A stretch of DNA of 64,000 nt from Rhodothermales bacterium (GTDB lineage Bacteria > Bacteroidota > Rhodothermia > Rhodothermales > UBA10348): contig JAEPNP010000001.1 of the NCBI GenBank assembly GCA_017643395.1, positions 765,806 through 829,805 of the forward strand, given 5' to 3'. Within the stretch, counting starts at the first letter, position 1; every line of letters starts with the position of its first letter. The notes under the pieces were generated by a model. That model made no database searches, had not been told where the DNA came from, and saw only the letters and a program-made list of their open reading frames with translations. A program made the position numbers and the translations under genes. Of the stretch, positions 25,846 to 35,034 are shown piece by piece.

Positions 25846-27147
25846 ATGCGACTGACTCTCCTGCTTCTGGCCTTTCTGACCGTTAACGACGCCATCGCCC
25901 AGGAGGCACGCCGAAGATGGGAGATGATGGCCGAGATCCGCCGCGACAAGTTTGACCTCGTGCTGCCGGAAGTCATGCGGGAGAACAACGTGGACATGTG
26001 GATCACCATGAACCGCGAGGGCAACGATGACCCGCTTTGGATGGACTTTGGCCAGGGCTACACGGGATCGACCTCCTACTACGTGTTTACGGATCGGGGC
26101 GGCGATCGTATCGAGCGGGCAGCGCTGGGCGTGGACGGCTACTTCCTGGAACAGAGTCACGCCTATGACTACTTCGGCTCCGCGTCGGAACTGGCCGACT
26201 TCGTGTCGGAACGGGATCCGCAGTCCATCGCACTGAACATGTCCCGTAGAATCGGCGCGGCGGACGGCCTGACGCACAGCGGCTTTCTGGAACTCACCGA
26301 GGTGCTGGGGCCGATCTATGCCGAGCGCTTCGTGTCTGCCGAGAAGCTCACCTCCGACTTCCGCTCCCGCAGGGTGGCCACCGAAATCGCGGCGTTCTCG
26401 GAGGCCGGGCAGATCTCGAAGGAAATCGCCGAGCGTGCGCTCTCCAATGAGGTGATAACGCCGGGAGTCACCATGCTCGAGGACGTGGCGTGGTGGATGG
26501 CTGAAGAACAATTCCGCCGCGGCCTGGGCACGAGCTTCGGCATGCCCAGCGTGTACATAACGGGTCCGGATGGCATCGAGGCCCTTTCAGACCGTCGCAT
26601 CATCCAGCGAGGCGACTACCTGACCATCGACTGGGGCGTGGGTCTGATGAACTTCCATACGGACATGAAGCGCATCGCGTACGTGTTGCGCGAAGGAGAA
26701 ACCGAAGCGCCCCCCGGCATTCAGCATGCCTTTGATCAAGGCCTTCGGGCGCGCGACGTGCTCAAACGCACCATCAAGCCGGGCGTTACGGCCCTGGAAG
26801 CCCAGGAGCAGATCTACGCGGCGCTGGAGGAGGCCGGCTTCCGCCGCATGACCGCGTTCAATCAGCCCTCCGATGACCCGGAGGTGACGGACGTGATCAT
26901 CGGCAGCCATTCCGTGGGCAACCTCGGACACGGCATCGGTCCGTCCATCGCCTTCTTCAATCCGCTGCGGATCACCTATGAACTCAGGCCAAGCAATATG
27001 CTGTCAATCGAGTTATTCGCGTACACCAGCGCGCCCGAATGGGGTGGCGCCAAGGTGCGCGTGGCGCTGGAGGACGATGCGGTCATAACCGAACGGGGCG
27101 TGGAGTGGCTCTACCCCGCCAGCCAGCGCATCCTGCTCATCCGATAG
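25846..27147 (+). CDS. Secreted M24-family metallopeptidase (Xaa-Pro peptidase-like)
   Basis: A 433-aa exported protein. Its signal peptide ends at AIAQE (~20). An N-terminal creatinase-like domain is followed by the pita-bread catalytic fold. The five metal ligands are visible as Asp in TIDWG, Asp in HTDMKR, His in LGHGIG, Glu in SIELF and Glu in ALEDD. It likely removes N-terminal residues before Pro from secreted or environmental peptides. ATG 25846 begins the signal peptide; an upstream ATG at 25801 would add 15 residues without a leader. It converges on the phosphatase-like gene. Confidence 0.87.
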   Translation: MRLTLLLLAFLTVNDAIAQEARRRWEMMAEIRRDKFDLVLPEVMRENNVDMWITMNREGNDDPLWMDFGQGYTGSTSYYVFTDRGGDRIERAALGVDGYFLEQSHAYDYFGSASELADFVSERDPQSIALNMSRRIGAADGLTHSGFLELTEVLGPIYAERFVSAEKLTSDFRSRRVATEIAAFSEAGQISKEIAERALSNEVITPGVTMLEDVAWWMAEEQFRRGLGTSFGMPSVYITGPDGIEALSDRRIIQRGDYLTIDWGVGLMNFHTDMKRIAYVLREGETEAPPGIQHAFDQGLRARDVLKRTIKPGVTALEAQEQIYAALEEAGFRRMTAFNQPSDDPEVTDVIIGSHSVGNLGHGIGPSIAFFNPLRITYELRPSNMLSIELFAYTSAPEWGGAKVRVALEDDAVITERGVEWLYPASQRILLIR

Positions 27148-27162
27148 CCGGCCCGCACGCCG

Positions 27163-30100
27163 CTAGCGGCCTTTGGTCACCACCAGAGCGTCTCGCGTTC
27201 CGTTGACTCGCAGTACGTAGGTGCCCGCCGGAAGGTGCTGCGTCGACAGGTCTGCGGTGCCACCCTTGAGCTCCGCACGAGCCACGGTGCGGCCAAGCAT
27301 GTCCACCAGTTCCAGGGCGGCGTCCTGCGGATACTGCACCATCAACTGCGCGCCGAACGGATTCGGGAATGCCCTGAGTCTGGTATTCTCCGCCTGAGCC
27401 ACGACGTCGATCGAGGTGGAGGCAGTCGCGGATACATCGGTCACAAACAACCGCCCGGAGGCCGGAACGTCCAGGCTCGCCGTTCCGACGCCGAGTGTTT
27501 GCGCGTAGACCGCCCAGGCTTCGCCCGACTCCAGTGCCACACGATCCAGGGCCATGCGACTGCGATCGACCTGCACCGAATCGGCCACAGGGACCACCAG
27601 GGCCGCGGTCTGACTGGAACCGACGACCACGCGGTACTCGCGCTCTGCGCCGGTCCGGCCGGGGTCGAGGGCAGCCGGCGCTGAAACCAGCTCGCCCACC
27701 AATTGCGCCATGGATGGCGTTGCCGGTAGCAGACTGACCGGAGATCCGTCATCTGACGAGATCTGTATCCGCCCCGTTGAGGCGGCGTTGCTGGTGTAGT
27801 CTACGTGGAATGTGGGCCGGTCGCCGATCGTCGGGGCCTCGGAGGAGAAGAAGTCCACCCCGTCCGTGGCGCCGTCGTAATCCCGGATCATGAAGCCCTG
27901 ATTGGCCGCGGGATTGTCGATCCAGGACTGCACGAGGGCCGTGCCCGCCGCATTGAGCGACACGGTCATACGACCTGTGGTCCGCGCTGAAAGCCGACCA
28001 ATAACCTCGCTGCCCTCCGTCGCCGCTCCGGGCGCCGGCCACGCCTGGCCGGCCGTTGCCTGCAGCCAGGTGGCGTCCGCTTCGGCCCAGGGCGTGCTCA
28101 CGGCGTACAGTTCGTACGTCGCCTGCGACGTATTGAAGACTTCCATCTCCAACGATGCGCCGAGCACCGTCACCCCGGAGGGTACCGAAGAAAGGTCCCA
28201 TCGCATGAGCACGCCGTAGTCGGGCTCCCCGTCCATTTCCATGTCGACCGCACTGCCGAACGCGGTGGTCGCCGCGTCAGACTTGATCTTCGTGTCGGCG
28301 ACTCCAGCGTAGCCGTCGACTCCCCGCTGGAAGCTGGCGCGCTCGACCACTGCGCCGAGCACAGACACCAGTCGGCTTGCCGTCGAGCTCCGGCCTCCGT
28401 CATCGGTCACGGTGAGCGTCACCGGGAACTGACCGATGGCAGAATAGACGTGCGATGTAGTCTCGCCAGTCCCCGTCGTACCGTCGCCGAAGTCCCACTC
28501 ATAGCTGACGATAGTCCCGTCGGGGTCAAAGGAGCGCGTGGCCGAGAACTCCGTCGCAACGTCGACCGCCGGCGATTGAGTAATCACGTCCATCAGCGCC
28601 TGCGGGGGCAGGTTCACCGGATCCGTTCCGTCCAGCGTATATGTGATACTCAGCGCTGGTCTGGACGCGACTGAACCGACCTCCCGTGAATTGATGTCCA
28701 CCCCATCTGTCCCGGAGGCGGCCACATCAAGTACAAAGCCGTGATTCAGCGCAGGATTGGCGTTCCACGCCTGCAGGGTTGCGATCCCACTTGCATTGAG
28801 ATCCACGGTTCGTGAACCCAGCCCATTGGGCACAAACTCGGCCACCGCAGTCGGCAATCGGTCACCGCCGCCGGCCCCCGGGGTTGCCCAGGGCTGCGTG
28901 TCTGTAGCCTGCAGCCAGGTTGCCTGTGCTTCATTCCAACCGGTCGTTAGCGGGTACAGGCCGTACAGCGAGCCCGACAGGTTGGTGATGTCGAAGATCA
29001 CCGAGGCCGATACGATCGTCGCCTCAGGGGGAACAGGACCCAAATCCCAGCCAAACAGAGTCCGGAAGAGTGGCGACCCGTCCGCCTCCAGCTGCACGGA
29101 CGCTCCGTAGTTCGTCGTCGGATCGGTGGAGCGCAATTTTGTGTCCCGGGCCCCATTGTATGTACCGGAGTCCTGCAGGACCACCGTTACCGTGCCCGTT
29201 GGCGGAGGAGGCGGTGGTGGGGGCGGCGGTGGCGGAGGGGCGCCCGACGAGGACAGGAGCAGGTCCTGATTCGCGTTGACCAGTGACCCGGGCACAGCGG
29301 GCAGTCCAAGAAGGGCAAGCGAAAGGTTCGCGGCGTCCAGATTGAACACCGGGGGCGTTGCCGCGCTGGCCTGCCTGGTGACGTGGGACGAGCCGGGGTC
29401 GGTACGTGTGGAGTTGATGGTGTACAGATCAACGCCAGAATCAACACCGGCGCCCCACGCGAGGAACGGCACGGTAAAGTGGTCCGGATTCAGGATCTCA
29501 AAGTGCCCGATGTCGCTGCCACCGTGGTCCGAGGTGACAATGACTGTCGTGCGGCCTCCATACACCGGATGCGACTCGGCCAGGTCGAGCAGGTCCGAGA
29601 CGAGATGGTCTGCCAGGCGGACCGCCATGGAGTAGGAGGACGTGTTGTCGATCTCCCAGGTCCGGATGTGACCAACAATGTCCGGCTCCGCCAGATGAAG
29701 CATCGCGAACGTAAACGGCTGCGTCTCACCCGCATCCAGGAAGGCCTCAAGCAGCGACGACGACGAGCGACGGAACGCGTAGACGTCGAGCTTGTCGGCG
29801 CCGTTTGCCGCCGGCGCACCGTTGGCTGCGTCGTAGGAGGTGTCGAACAGGGAGAATTTGGTCTTGGTGGCAAACAGCCCGGTTCTCCCGCCCGCGTCGT
29901 GCACCACGTCGAATACGGAAGTCACATACGACCCGTGATTCGAATGCAGGGTCTCACCCGGCTGAGGGTCGACGTTGTCCGTGTAGCCGTGCCCGTCAAC
30001 GTCCGCCGTGAATCGTCCGGTCAGCATGCCGGTGTGATTCGGGAGCGTGATGGTGTAGTCCGGGTCCGTGCGCGCGTTGAAGGTGTAGGCACCTTCGGTC

Positions 30101-30291
30101 CGCATGCGCCAGAATCCCGGGAGCAGGTCGGGACCCGCCGCCTGTATCATGGCGGGACTCAGCCCATCGACCGAAACAACGATGACGTGGTCGGCATCCT
30201 GGGCCCGCGCATCGGGCGATGTGGACATAAACAGGCCCAAAAGGACCAGAATGGGGAGAAATCCGGATGGACTCCGACTCGGAGCGCTCAT
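27163..30291 (-). CDS. Modular secreted phosphodiesterase/phosphatase with DNRLRE, PKD and T9SS sorting domains
   Basis: A 1042-aa protein. The signal peptide ends at ARAQD. Residues ~30-350 are an alkaline-phosphatase-superfamily (nucleotide pyrophosphatase/phosphodiesterase) domain: VSVDGLS (metal Asp), LPNHTGM (Thr nucleophile), and TSDHGGSDIGH (metal Asp/His). A run of 13 Pro links to a DNRLRE-type beta domain. Then come a PKD domain (YEWDFGDGTT), a second DNRLRE domain and a T9SS sorting domain (AFPNPFGAQ, VDMLGRTVA, GTYVLRV). ATG 30291 is chosen as the start of the signal peptide. It probably hydrolyses phosphoesters at the cell surface. Confidence 0.87.
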   Translation of the reverse strand: MSAPSRSPSGFLPILVLLGLFMSTSPDARAQDADHVIVVSVDGLSPAMIQAAGPDLLPGFWRMRTEGAYTFNARTDPDYTITLPNHTGMLTGRFTADVDGHGYTDNVDPQPGETLHSNHGSYVTSVFDVVHDAGGRTGLFATKTKFSLFDTSYDAANGAPAANGADKLDVYAFRRSSSSLLEAFLDAGETQPFTFAMLHLAEPDIVGHIRTWEIDNTSSYSMAVRLADHLVSDLLDLAESHPVYGGRTTVIVTSDHGGSDIGHFEILNPDHFTVPFLAWGAGVDSGVDLYTINSTRTDPGSSHVTRQASAATPPVFNLDAANLSLALLGLPAVPGSLVNANQDLLLSSSGAPPPPPPPPPPPPPTGTVTVVLQDSGTYNGARDTKLRSTDPTTNYGASVQLEADGSPLFRTLFGWDLGPVPPEATIVSASVIFDITNLSGSLYGLYPLTTGWNEAQATWLQATDTQPWATPGAGGGDRLPTAVAEFVPNGLGSRTVDLNASGIATLQAWNANPALNHGFVLDVAASGTDGVDINSREVGSVASRPALSITYTLDGTDPVNLPPQALMDVITQSPAVDVATEFSATRSFDPDGTIVSYEWDFGDGTTGTGETTSHVYSAIGQFPVTLTVTDDGGRSSTASRLVSVLGAVVERASFQRGVDGYAGVADTKIKSDAATTAFGSAVDMEMDGEPDYGVLMRWDLSSVPSGVTVLGASLEMEVFNTSQATYELYAVSTPWAEADATWLQATAGQAWPAPGAATEGSEVIGRLSARTTGRMTVSLNAAGTALVQSWIDNPAANQGFMIRDYDGATDGVDFFSSEAPTIGDRPTFHVDYTSNAASTGRIQISSDDGSPVSLLPATPSMAQLVGELVSAPAALDPGRTGAEREYRVVVGSSQTAALVVPVADSVQVDRSRMALDRVALESGEAWAVYAQTLGVGTASLDVPASGRLFVTDVSATASTSIDVVAQAENTRLRAFPNPFGAQLMVQYPQDAALELVDMLGRTVARAELKGGTADLSTQHLPAGTYVLRVNGTRDALVVTKGR

Positions 30292-30403
30292 ATCGATTCG
30301 GGTACGGTCAGGTAGCCTTGAGCGTGACCCAATAACCGCGCCAGCCTGCCCTCTTGCGTGTCCCGGTTCGGAGCCGCATCGGCATCTGCGCGTTGTGGCA
30401 GGC

Positions 30404-31969
30404 ATGCGCATACTGCTTCTTCTGGCGATCAGCCTGGCCGGGTGCACCGGCTCTCCGCAGTTTGATACCGTTATTCGTGGGGGTCAGCTACTCGACGGCA
30501 CGGGCGCACCCGCGCGGTTGGCCGACCTGGGCATCTCCGGCGATCGCATTGTGGCGATCGGTGTTGGCCTGGACACCACCGGTGCCATCGTGGTCGATGC
30601 GAGCGGAATGGTAGTCGCGCCCGGTTTCGTGGACGTTCACACCCACCTGGATCCTCTGCATCGGCTTCCCGGCGCGGAGAGCCACGTGCGCCAGGGCGTT
30701 ACCACGGCCCTCGGCGGTCCAGACGGCGGCGGGCCCTGGCCGCTCGGCAGCTACCTCGACGAGACGGAAGCCATGGGGGTCGGCATCAACGTTGCGTTCC
30801 TTACCGGACACAACAGTATTCGGCGCGAGGTCATGGGGCTGGAGAACCGGCAGCCCACTCCGCAGGAGTTGGAGCGCATGCAAGGCATGGTCGCCGAGGC
30901 GATGGACGACGGCGCGTTCGGCATCAGCACCGGCCTGAAATATCTGCCCGGCACCTTCTCGGACATTGATGAGGTCATCGCCCTCTCCCTGGTAGCCGGA
31001 TCACGCGGCGGGATCTACACCTCGCATCTGCGCGAAGAGGGGCTCGGGTTGATCGATGCAGTCGAGGAGGCCATGGAAATAGGTGCCCGCGCCAAGATTC
31101 CGATCGTGCTCACCCATCACAAGGTGGTGGGTCAGCCCATGTGGGGCTCATCATCCCGCACCCTGGCCATGGTGGATTCGGCGCGCGCTTCCGGCACAGC
31201 GGTGTTTGTGGATCAGTACCCGTACACCGCCAGCTACACGGGCATCGGCATTCTGGTGCCTGGCTGGGCGATGGCCGGTGACTCGCTGTTCGCCCGACTC
31301 GACGACCCGGCGTTGCGCGATTCCATCCTCGCGGGTATCGAGTTCAACCTTGTGAACGACCGCGGCGGCAATGACCTGGACAGGGTGCAGTTTGCCCTTG
31401 TGGAATGGGACCGCTCCCTGGAGGGACGCACGCTGGGCGACTGGGCTCGTGAGCTGGGCCGGGCCACAACGCCCGAGACCGGGGCCGAACTGGTGATCGA
31501 GGCGCTCCGGCGTGGTGGCGCGAGCTGCGTCTTTCATGCCATGGATGAATCCGATGTAAGGGCCATCATGCAGCATCCCATGACCATGATCGCGTCGGAC
31601 GGTCGCCTGGTCCAGCCGGGAGAAGGGCACCCGCACCCGCGTTGGTACGGCACCTTTCCCCGGGTCCTGGGTCACTACGTGCGGGAGGAGGGCGTGCTCA
31701 CGCTTCCAGAGGCGGTGCGCAAGATGACGGCGCTGCCTGCGTCCGTGCTCGGGCTCGAGCAGCGGGGCACTCTCCGGGAGGGGTGGTTCGCGGACGTGGT
31801 TGTCTTCGACCCCGACTCCGTGCTGGACAGGGCGACCTTCCAGGAGCCCCACCAATATCCGCACGGGATCCCGCACGTGTTCGTCAACGGCGTGCCGCAG
31901 GTCCTCTCAGGAGCCTATCAGGACAGCAGGCCGGGCAGGGTGCTTCGGCACGAGACGCAGCCACGCTGA
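30404..31969 (+). CDS. N-acyl-D-amino-acid deacylase-like amidohydrolase (lipoprotein)
   Basis: A 521-aa protein. The lipobox LAGC (Cys14) follows a hydrophobic leader. The amidohydrolase fold includes DVHTHLDP (metal His pair), TSHLREEG, THHK (metal His) and ASDGRLVQPGEGHPHP. The dihydroorotase-like beta sandwich is split between residues 20-65 and the C-terminus. D-aminoacylases cleave N-acyl-D-amino acids. Its lipoprotein anchor puts it in the periplasm or on the outer membrane. It is divergent from the modular phosphodiesterase. Confidence 0.85.
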   Translation: MRILLLLAISLAGCTGSPQFDTVIRGGQLLDGTGAPARLADLGISGDRIVAIGVGLDTTGAIVVDASGMVVAPGFVDVHTHLDPLHRLPGAESHVRQGVTTALGGPDGGGPWPLGSYLDETEAMGVGINVAFLTGHNSIRREVMGLENRQPTPQELERMQGMVAEAMDDGAFGISTGLKYLPGTFSDIDEVIALSLVAGSRGGIYTSHLREEGLGLIDAVEEAMEIGARAKIPIVLTHHKVVGQPMWGSSSRTLAMVDSARASGTAVFVDQYPYTASYTGIGILVPGWAMAGDSLFARLDDPALRDSILAGIEFNLVNDRGGNDLDRVQFALVEWDRSLEGRTLGDWARELGRATTPETGAELVIEALRRGGASCVFHAMDESDVRAIMQHPMTMIASDGRLVQPGEGHPHPRWYGTFPRVLGHYVREEGVLTLPEAVRKMTALPASVLGLEQRGTLREGWFADVVVFDPDSVLDRATFQEPHQYPHGIPHVFVNGVPQVLSGAYQDSRPGRVLRHETQPR

Positions 31970-32034
31970 GATCGGCGGATGGATCTCCGGTTTAGACGCG
32001 CGGCATCCACGCCGGACCACCGTATCATTCCCGC

Positions 32035-34152
32035 ATGCCCGACCCCACCACGAAACTGAAGAAGAGCCTGGGGCTGTTCGACGTCTACGCGATTTCGACC
32101 GGTGCCATGTTCAGCTCGGGATTCTTCCTGCTTCCGGGATTGGCCGCGGCCCAGTCAGGTCCGTCGGTGGCGCTTGCCTATTTGTTCGCGGGGGCGCTGA
32201 TCCTCCCCGCCATGTTCAGCCAGGCTGAATTGGCCACCGCGTTGCCACGCGCAGGCGGTGCCTACTACTTCCTGGACCGATCGCTTGGACCCCTTTTTGG
32301 TACGATTGGGGGCCTGGGAACGCACCTGGCCCTGACCCTGAAGACCGCGTTCGCTCTGATTGGCATCGGGGCGTACGCCGCGATTTTCGTCGAGCTGCCC
32401 ATCAAGCCGGTGGCGATCGCGCTGACGGTGGCCTTCGTGGTGATCAACATCGTCGGCGCCAAAGAGTCGAGCGGACTGCAGCGCGTTCTTGTCGTCATCC
32501 TGATGACGGTGCTCGCCTTCTTCCTGGTGCAGGGCGCCTACTACCTGCTTGCCGTGCAGCCTGCGAGTGCTACACGCATGCAGTTCGAACCTTTTCTCCC
32601 CTTTGGCTACGAGGGGCTGCTCTCTACGATCGGGTTCGTGTTCGTGTCGTATGCGGGGCTTACCAAGGTGGCCAGCGTAGCCGAAGAGATCAAAGACCCG
32701 GAGCGCAACATCCCGCTCGGCATGATCCTCTCCCTCGCGTCGACCACGTTCGTCTATGTGGCAGGCGTGTTCGTGATGGTCGCTGTGCTTGAGCCCAACG
32801 CGTTTCGGGGCGATCTGACGCCAGTGGCCACGGCCGCTCAGAGCTTCTTCTACTGGCTGCCTGGACAGGTCGGCGTCGGTTTGGTCGTGATTGCGGCGCT
32901 GGCCGCATTCGCGTCGACCGGAAACGCGGGTGTGCTCTCCGCCAGCAGGTATCCCTTGGCGATGGCCCGTGACAGACTCATGCCGGCCGTCTTCGGAAAG
33001 CTGGGTAGATTTCAGACTCCGACGCCGGCCATTCTCGCGACCGGCGGTCTCATGGTCTTCTTCATTCTGGTTCTGGATGAGGAGGGCATTGCCAAGCTGG
33101 CCAGCGCGTTTCAGCTGTTCATCTTCGCGCTGCTGTGTCTCGCCGTCATTGTAATGCGCGAAAGCCGCATCCCGAGCTACGACCCCGGCTACCGCTCACC
33201 GCTCTATCCCTGGATGCAGCTTGCAGGAATCCTGTTCAGCTTTCTGCTGATCCTGTACATGGGCTGGCTGGCGATCCTGTTTACGATGGGCGTCATCGTG
33301 ATTTGCCTGGCCTGGTACTACCGCTACGCGCGTAACCGGGTGGAGCGCGACGGAGCGATCTACCACTGGTTCCGCAGACTGGGCGCGTCCCCGTACGAGG
33401 GTCTCGATCGGGAATTCCGGGCCATCATGAAGGAAAAAGGCCTGCGCGCGAAGGATCCCTTCGATGAGGTAATCGCGCAGTCCGAGTTCCTCGATATCGA
33501 GGCCGACATGTCGTTCGAGGACGTCATGCGCGAAGCCAGTCGATTGCTCTCGCCGCGACTCGGTTTGCCTGCCGAGGAACTGGAAGGAAAATTCCTGGAC
33601 GGAACCCGCACGGGAGCCACGCCCGTGGCTCAGGGCGCGGCCCTGCCCCATCTGCACCTGAAGGGCATCGACTCACCCGTCATGGTGCTGGGTCGAAGCC
33701 GGGAGGGACTCGAGATCGGCGTCGTGGATGCGTTCGGCGAAGCCCACGGTGCCGACCGCGTGCATGCGGTGTTCATCCTTGTAAGTCCCGAAGAAAACCA
33801 CGCGCAGCACCTTCGCATGCTCGCAGAACTCGCCAATCGCATAGACGAGGAGGAGTTTATCGGTCACTGGATCGATGCACCCAATGGCGCGCATGCCAAG
33901 GAGCTCCTGATGCGGGATGCCCGATTCATGACCATTCTGCTTCGCTCGATGGATGCCACCGCAGAGATGGTCGGCCGAGAAGTTCGAGAGGTGCAGTGGC
34001 CTGAGGAATGCCTCGTGGCCGTGGTGCGCCGCGGCGGTCGCACGCTGGTGCCCCGAGGCGGCACCAAACTCGAGGAGGGTGACCGGGTGACCATTATTGG
34101 CGAGCCCATCGCTCTCTCGGAGCTGCGCAGCAAATACCCCGAAAGCAGCTGA
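32035..34152 (+). CDS. APC-superfamily permease with C-terminal EIIA-like and RCK-C domains
   Basis: A 705-aa protein. Residues ~10-430 form a 12-segment amino acid/polyamine/organocation permease, beginning GLFDVYAISTGAMFSSGFFLLPG. A PTS EIIA (type 2)-like domain at ~470-620 includes ALPHLHLKG, with the phosphoacceptor-type His. The C-terminal ~70 residues are a TrkA-C/RCK-C module (VPRGGTKLEEGDRVTIIGE). The build suggests gating by phosphorylation and/or a nucleotide. The substrate is unknown; it could be an amino acid or, from the neighbour, a nitrogen compound. The stop overlaps the guanine deaminase ATG (TGATG). Confidence 0.85.
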   Translation: MPDPTTKLKKSLGLFDVYAISTGAMFSSGFFLLPGLAAAQSGPSVALAYLFAGALILPAMFSQAELATALPRAGGAYYFLDRSLGPLFGTIGGLGTHLALTLKTAFALIGIGAYAAIFVELPIKPVAIALTVAFVVINIVGAKESSGLQRVLVVILMTVLAFFLVQGAYYLLAVQPASATRMQFEPFLPFGYEGLLSTIGFVFVSYAGLTKVASVAEEIKDPERNIPLGMILSLASTTFVYVAGVFVMVAVLEPNAFRGDLTPVATAAQSFFYWLPGQVGVGLVVIAALAAFASTGNAGVLSASRYPLAMARDRLMPAVFGKLGRFQTPTPAILATGGLMVFFILVLDEEGIAKLASAFQLFIFALLCLAVIVMRESRIPSYDPGYRSPLYPWMQLAGILFSFLLILYMGWLAILFTMGVIVICLAWYYRYARNRVERDGAIYHWFRRLGASPYEGLDREFRAIMKEKGLRAKDPFDEVIAQSEFLDIEADMSFEDVMREASRLLSPRLGLPAEELEGKFLDGTRTGATPVAQGAALPHLHLKGIDSPVMVLGRSREGLEIGVVDAFGEAHGADRVHAVFILVSPEENHAQHLRMLAELANRIDEEEFIGHWIDAPNGAHAKELLMRDARFMTILLRSMDATAEMVGREVREVQWPEECLVAVVRRGGRTLVPRGGTKLEEGDRVTIIGEPIALSELRSKYPESS

Positions 34153-34619
34153 TGACACCAGAGCAGCTGATGCGCCGCGCGATCGACCTGGGGGTGGAGA
34201 ACGTGGCGTCCGGAGGAGGGCCATTTGCGGCACTTGTGGTTCGCGACGGTGAGATCGTGGCCGAGGGCGCCAACAGGGTTACGGCCAACAACGACCCGAC
34301 CGCACACGGTGAGGTGATGGCCATCCGGGCCGCCTGTGAGGCGCTGGACACGTTTCACCTGGAGGGCTGCGAACTCTACACGACCTGCGAACCCTGCCCC
34401 ATGTGCCTCGGGGCCATCTACTGGGCCCGACTCGAACGCGTCTACTTTGCGGCCGGGCAGCTCGACGCCGCGGGCGCCGGCTTCGACGACGCCTTCATCT
34501 ACGAGCAGATTCCCGTCGAACCGGAGGCGCGCAGCATACCGATGATGCAGGTGATGCCGCGAGAGTCCATGGAAGTGTTTGCGGCCTGGCACCGAAAGCA
34601 GGATCGCAGACCGTACTAG
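34152..34619 (+). CDS. guaD: Guanine deaminase (nucleoside deaminase family)
   Basis: A 155-aa cytidine-deaminase-fold protein with the zinc site HGE (TAHGEVMAI) and PCPMC (CEPCPMCLGAIY). Length and the C-terminal segment (Met-rich, ending in WHRKQDRRPY) fit B. subtilis GuaD, which deaminates guanine to xanthine. Its overlap with the permease (TGATG) and its position face-to-face with a xanthine/urate operon support guanine over adenosine/tRNA deamination. It lacks the extra helices of TadA. Gap to the convergent uraH gene is 70 bp. Confidence 0.82.
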   Translation: MTPEQLMRRAIDLGVENVASGGGPFAALVVRDGEIVAEGANRVTANNDPTAHGEVMAIRAACEALDTFHLEGCELYTTCEPCPMCLGAIYWARLERVYFAAGQLDAAGAGFDDAFIYEQIPVEPEARSIPMMQVMPRESMEVFAAWHRKQDRRPY

Positions 34620-34689
34620 CTGCGGCCCTCAGGGCCCGAAGCCGGCACACAGGCCGCGACCCCTGCGCTGCCTCTGCCCCGCAGTGACC

Positions 34690-35034
34690 TCAGCTGCCCC
34701 GGTAGGTCGAATAGCCAAACGGGCTGAGCAGCACAGGCACGTGGTAGTGCCGTTGTGTGTCCTCGATCTCGAATTCCACCACGATGCGTGGATGGAAGGC
34801 CTCCCTCCCCTGGGCACGGTGATAGTCGCCACTGGCGAACGTGAGCCTGTAGGTACCGCCGCGCAGCCGATGTGAGGCCTCCAGCAGTGACTGGATGCGC
34901 CCGTCCGCGTCGGTTTTTCCCCGCCCAAGCTCCTGCCAGGATGGACCGTCGGCCATCTCGAGCACCACGGCGACCCCAGCCGCCGGATCGCCGGAAGCCA
35001 GGTCCAGCACGTGGGTGGTGATGGGTGCTTTCAT
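34690..35034 (-). CDS. uraH: 5-hydroxyisourate hydrolase (transthyretin-like)
   Basis: A 114-aa protein that hydrolyses 5-hydroxyisourate to OHCU. It shows the family signature HVLDLASG at the N-terminus and the C-terminal YRGS, which forms the active site with conserved His and Arg residues. Length is typical for bacterial HIUase. It is the last gene of the purine operon, and overlaps the upstream DUF6986 gene by 4 nt. No signal peptide, so cytoplasmic. Confidence 0.92.
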   Translation of the reverse strand: MKAPITTHVLDLASGDPAAGVAVVLEMADGPSWQELGRGKTDADGRIQSLLEASHRLRGGTYRLTFASGDYHRAQGREAFHPRIVVEFEIEDTQRHYHVPVLLSPFGYSTYRGS

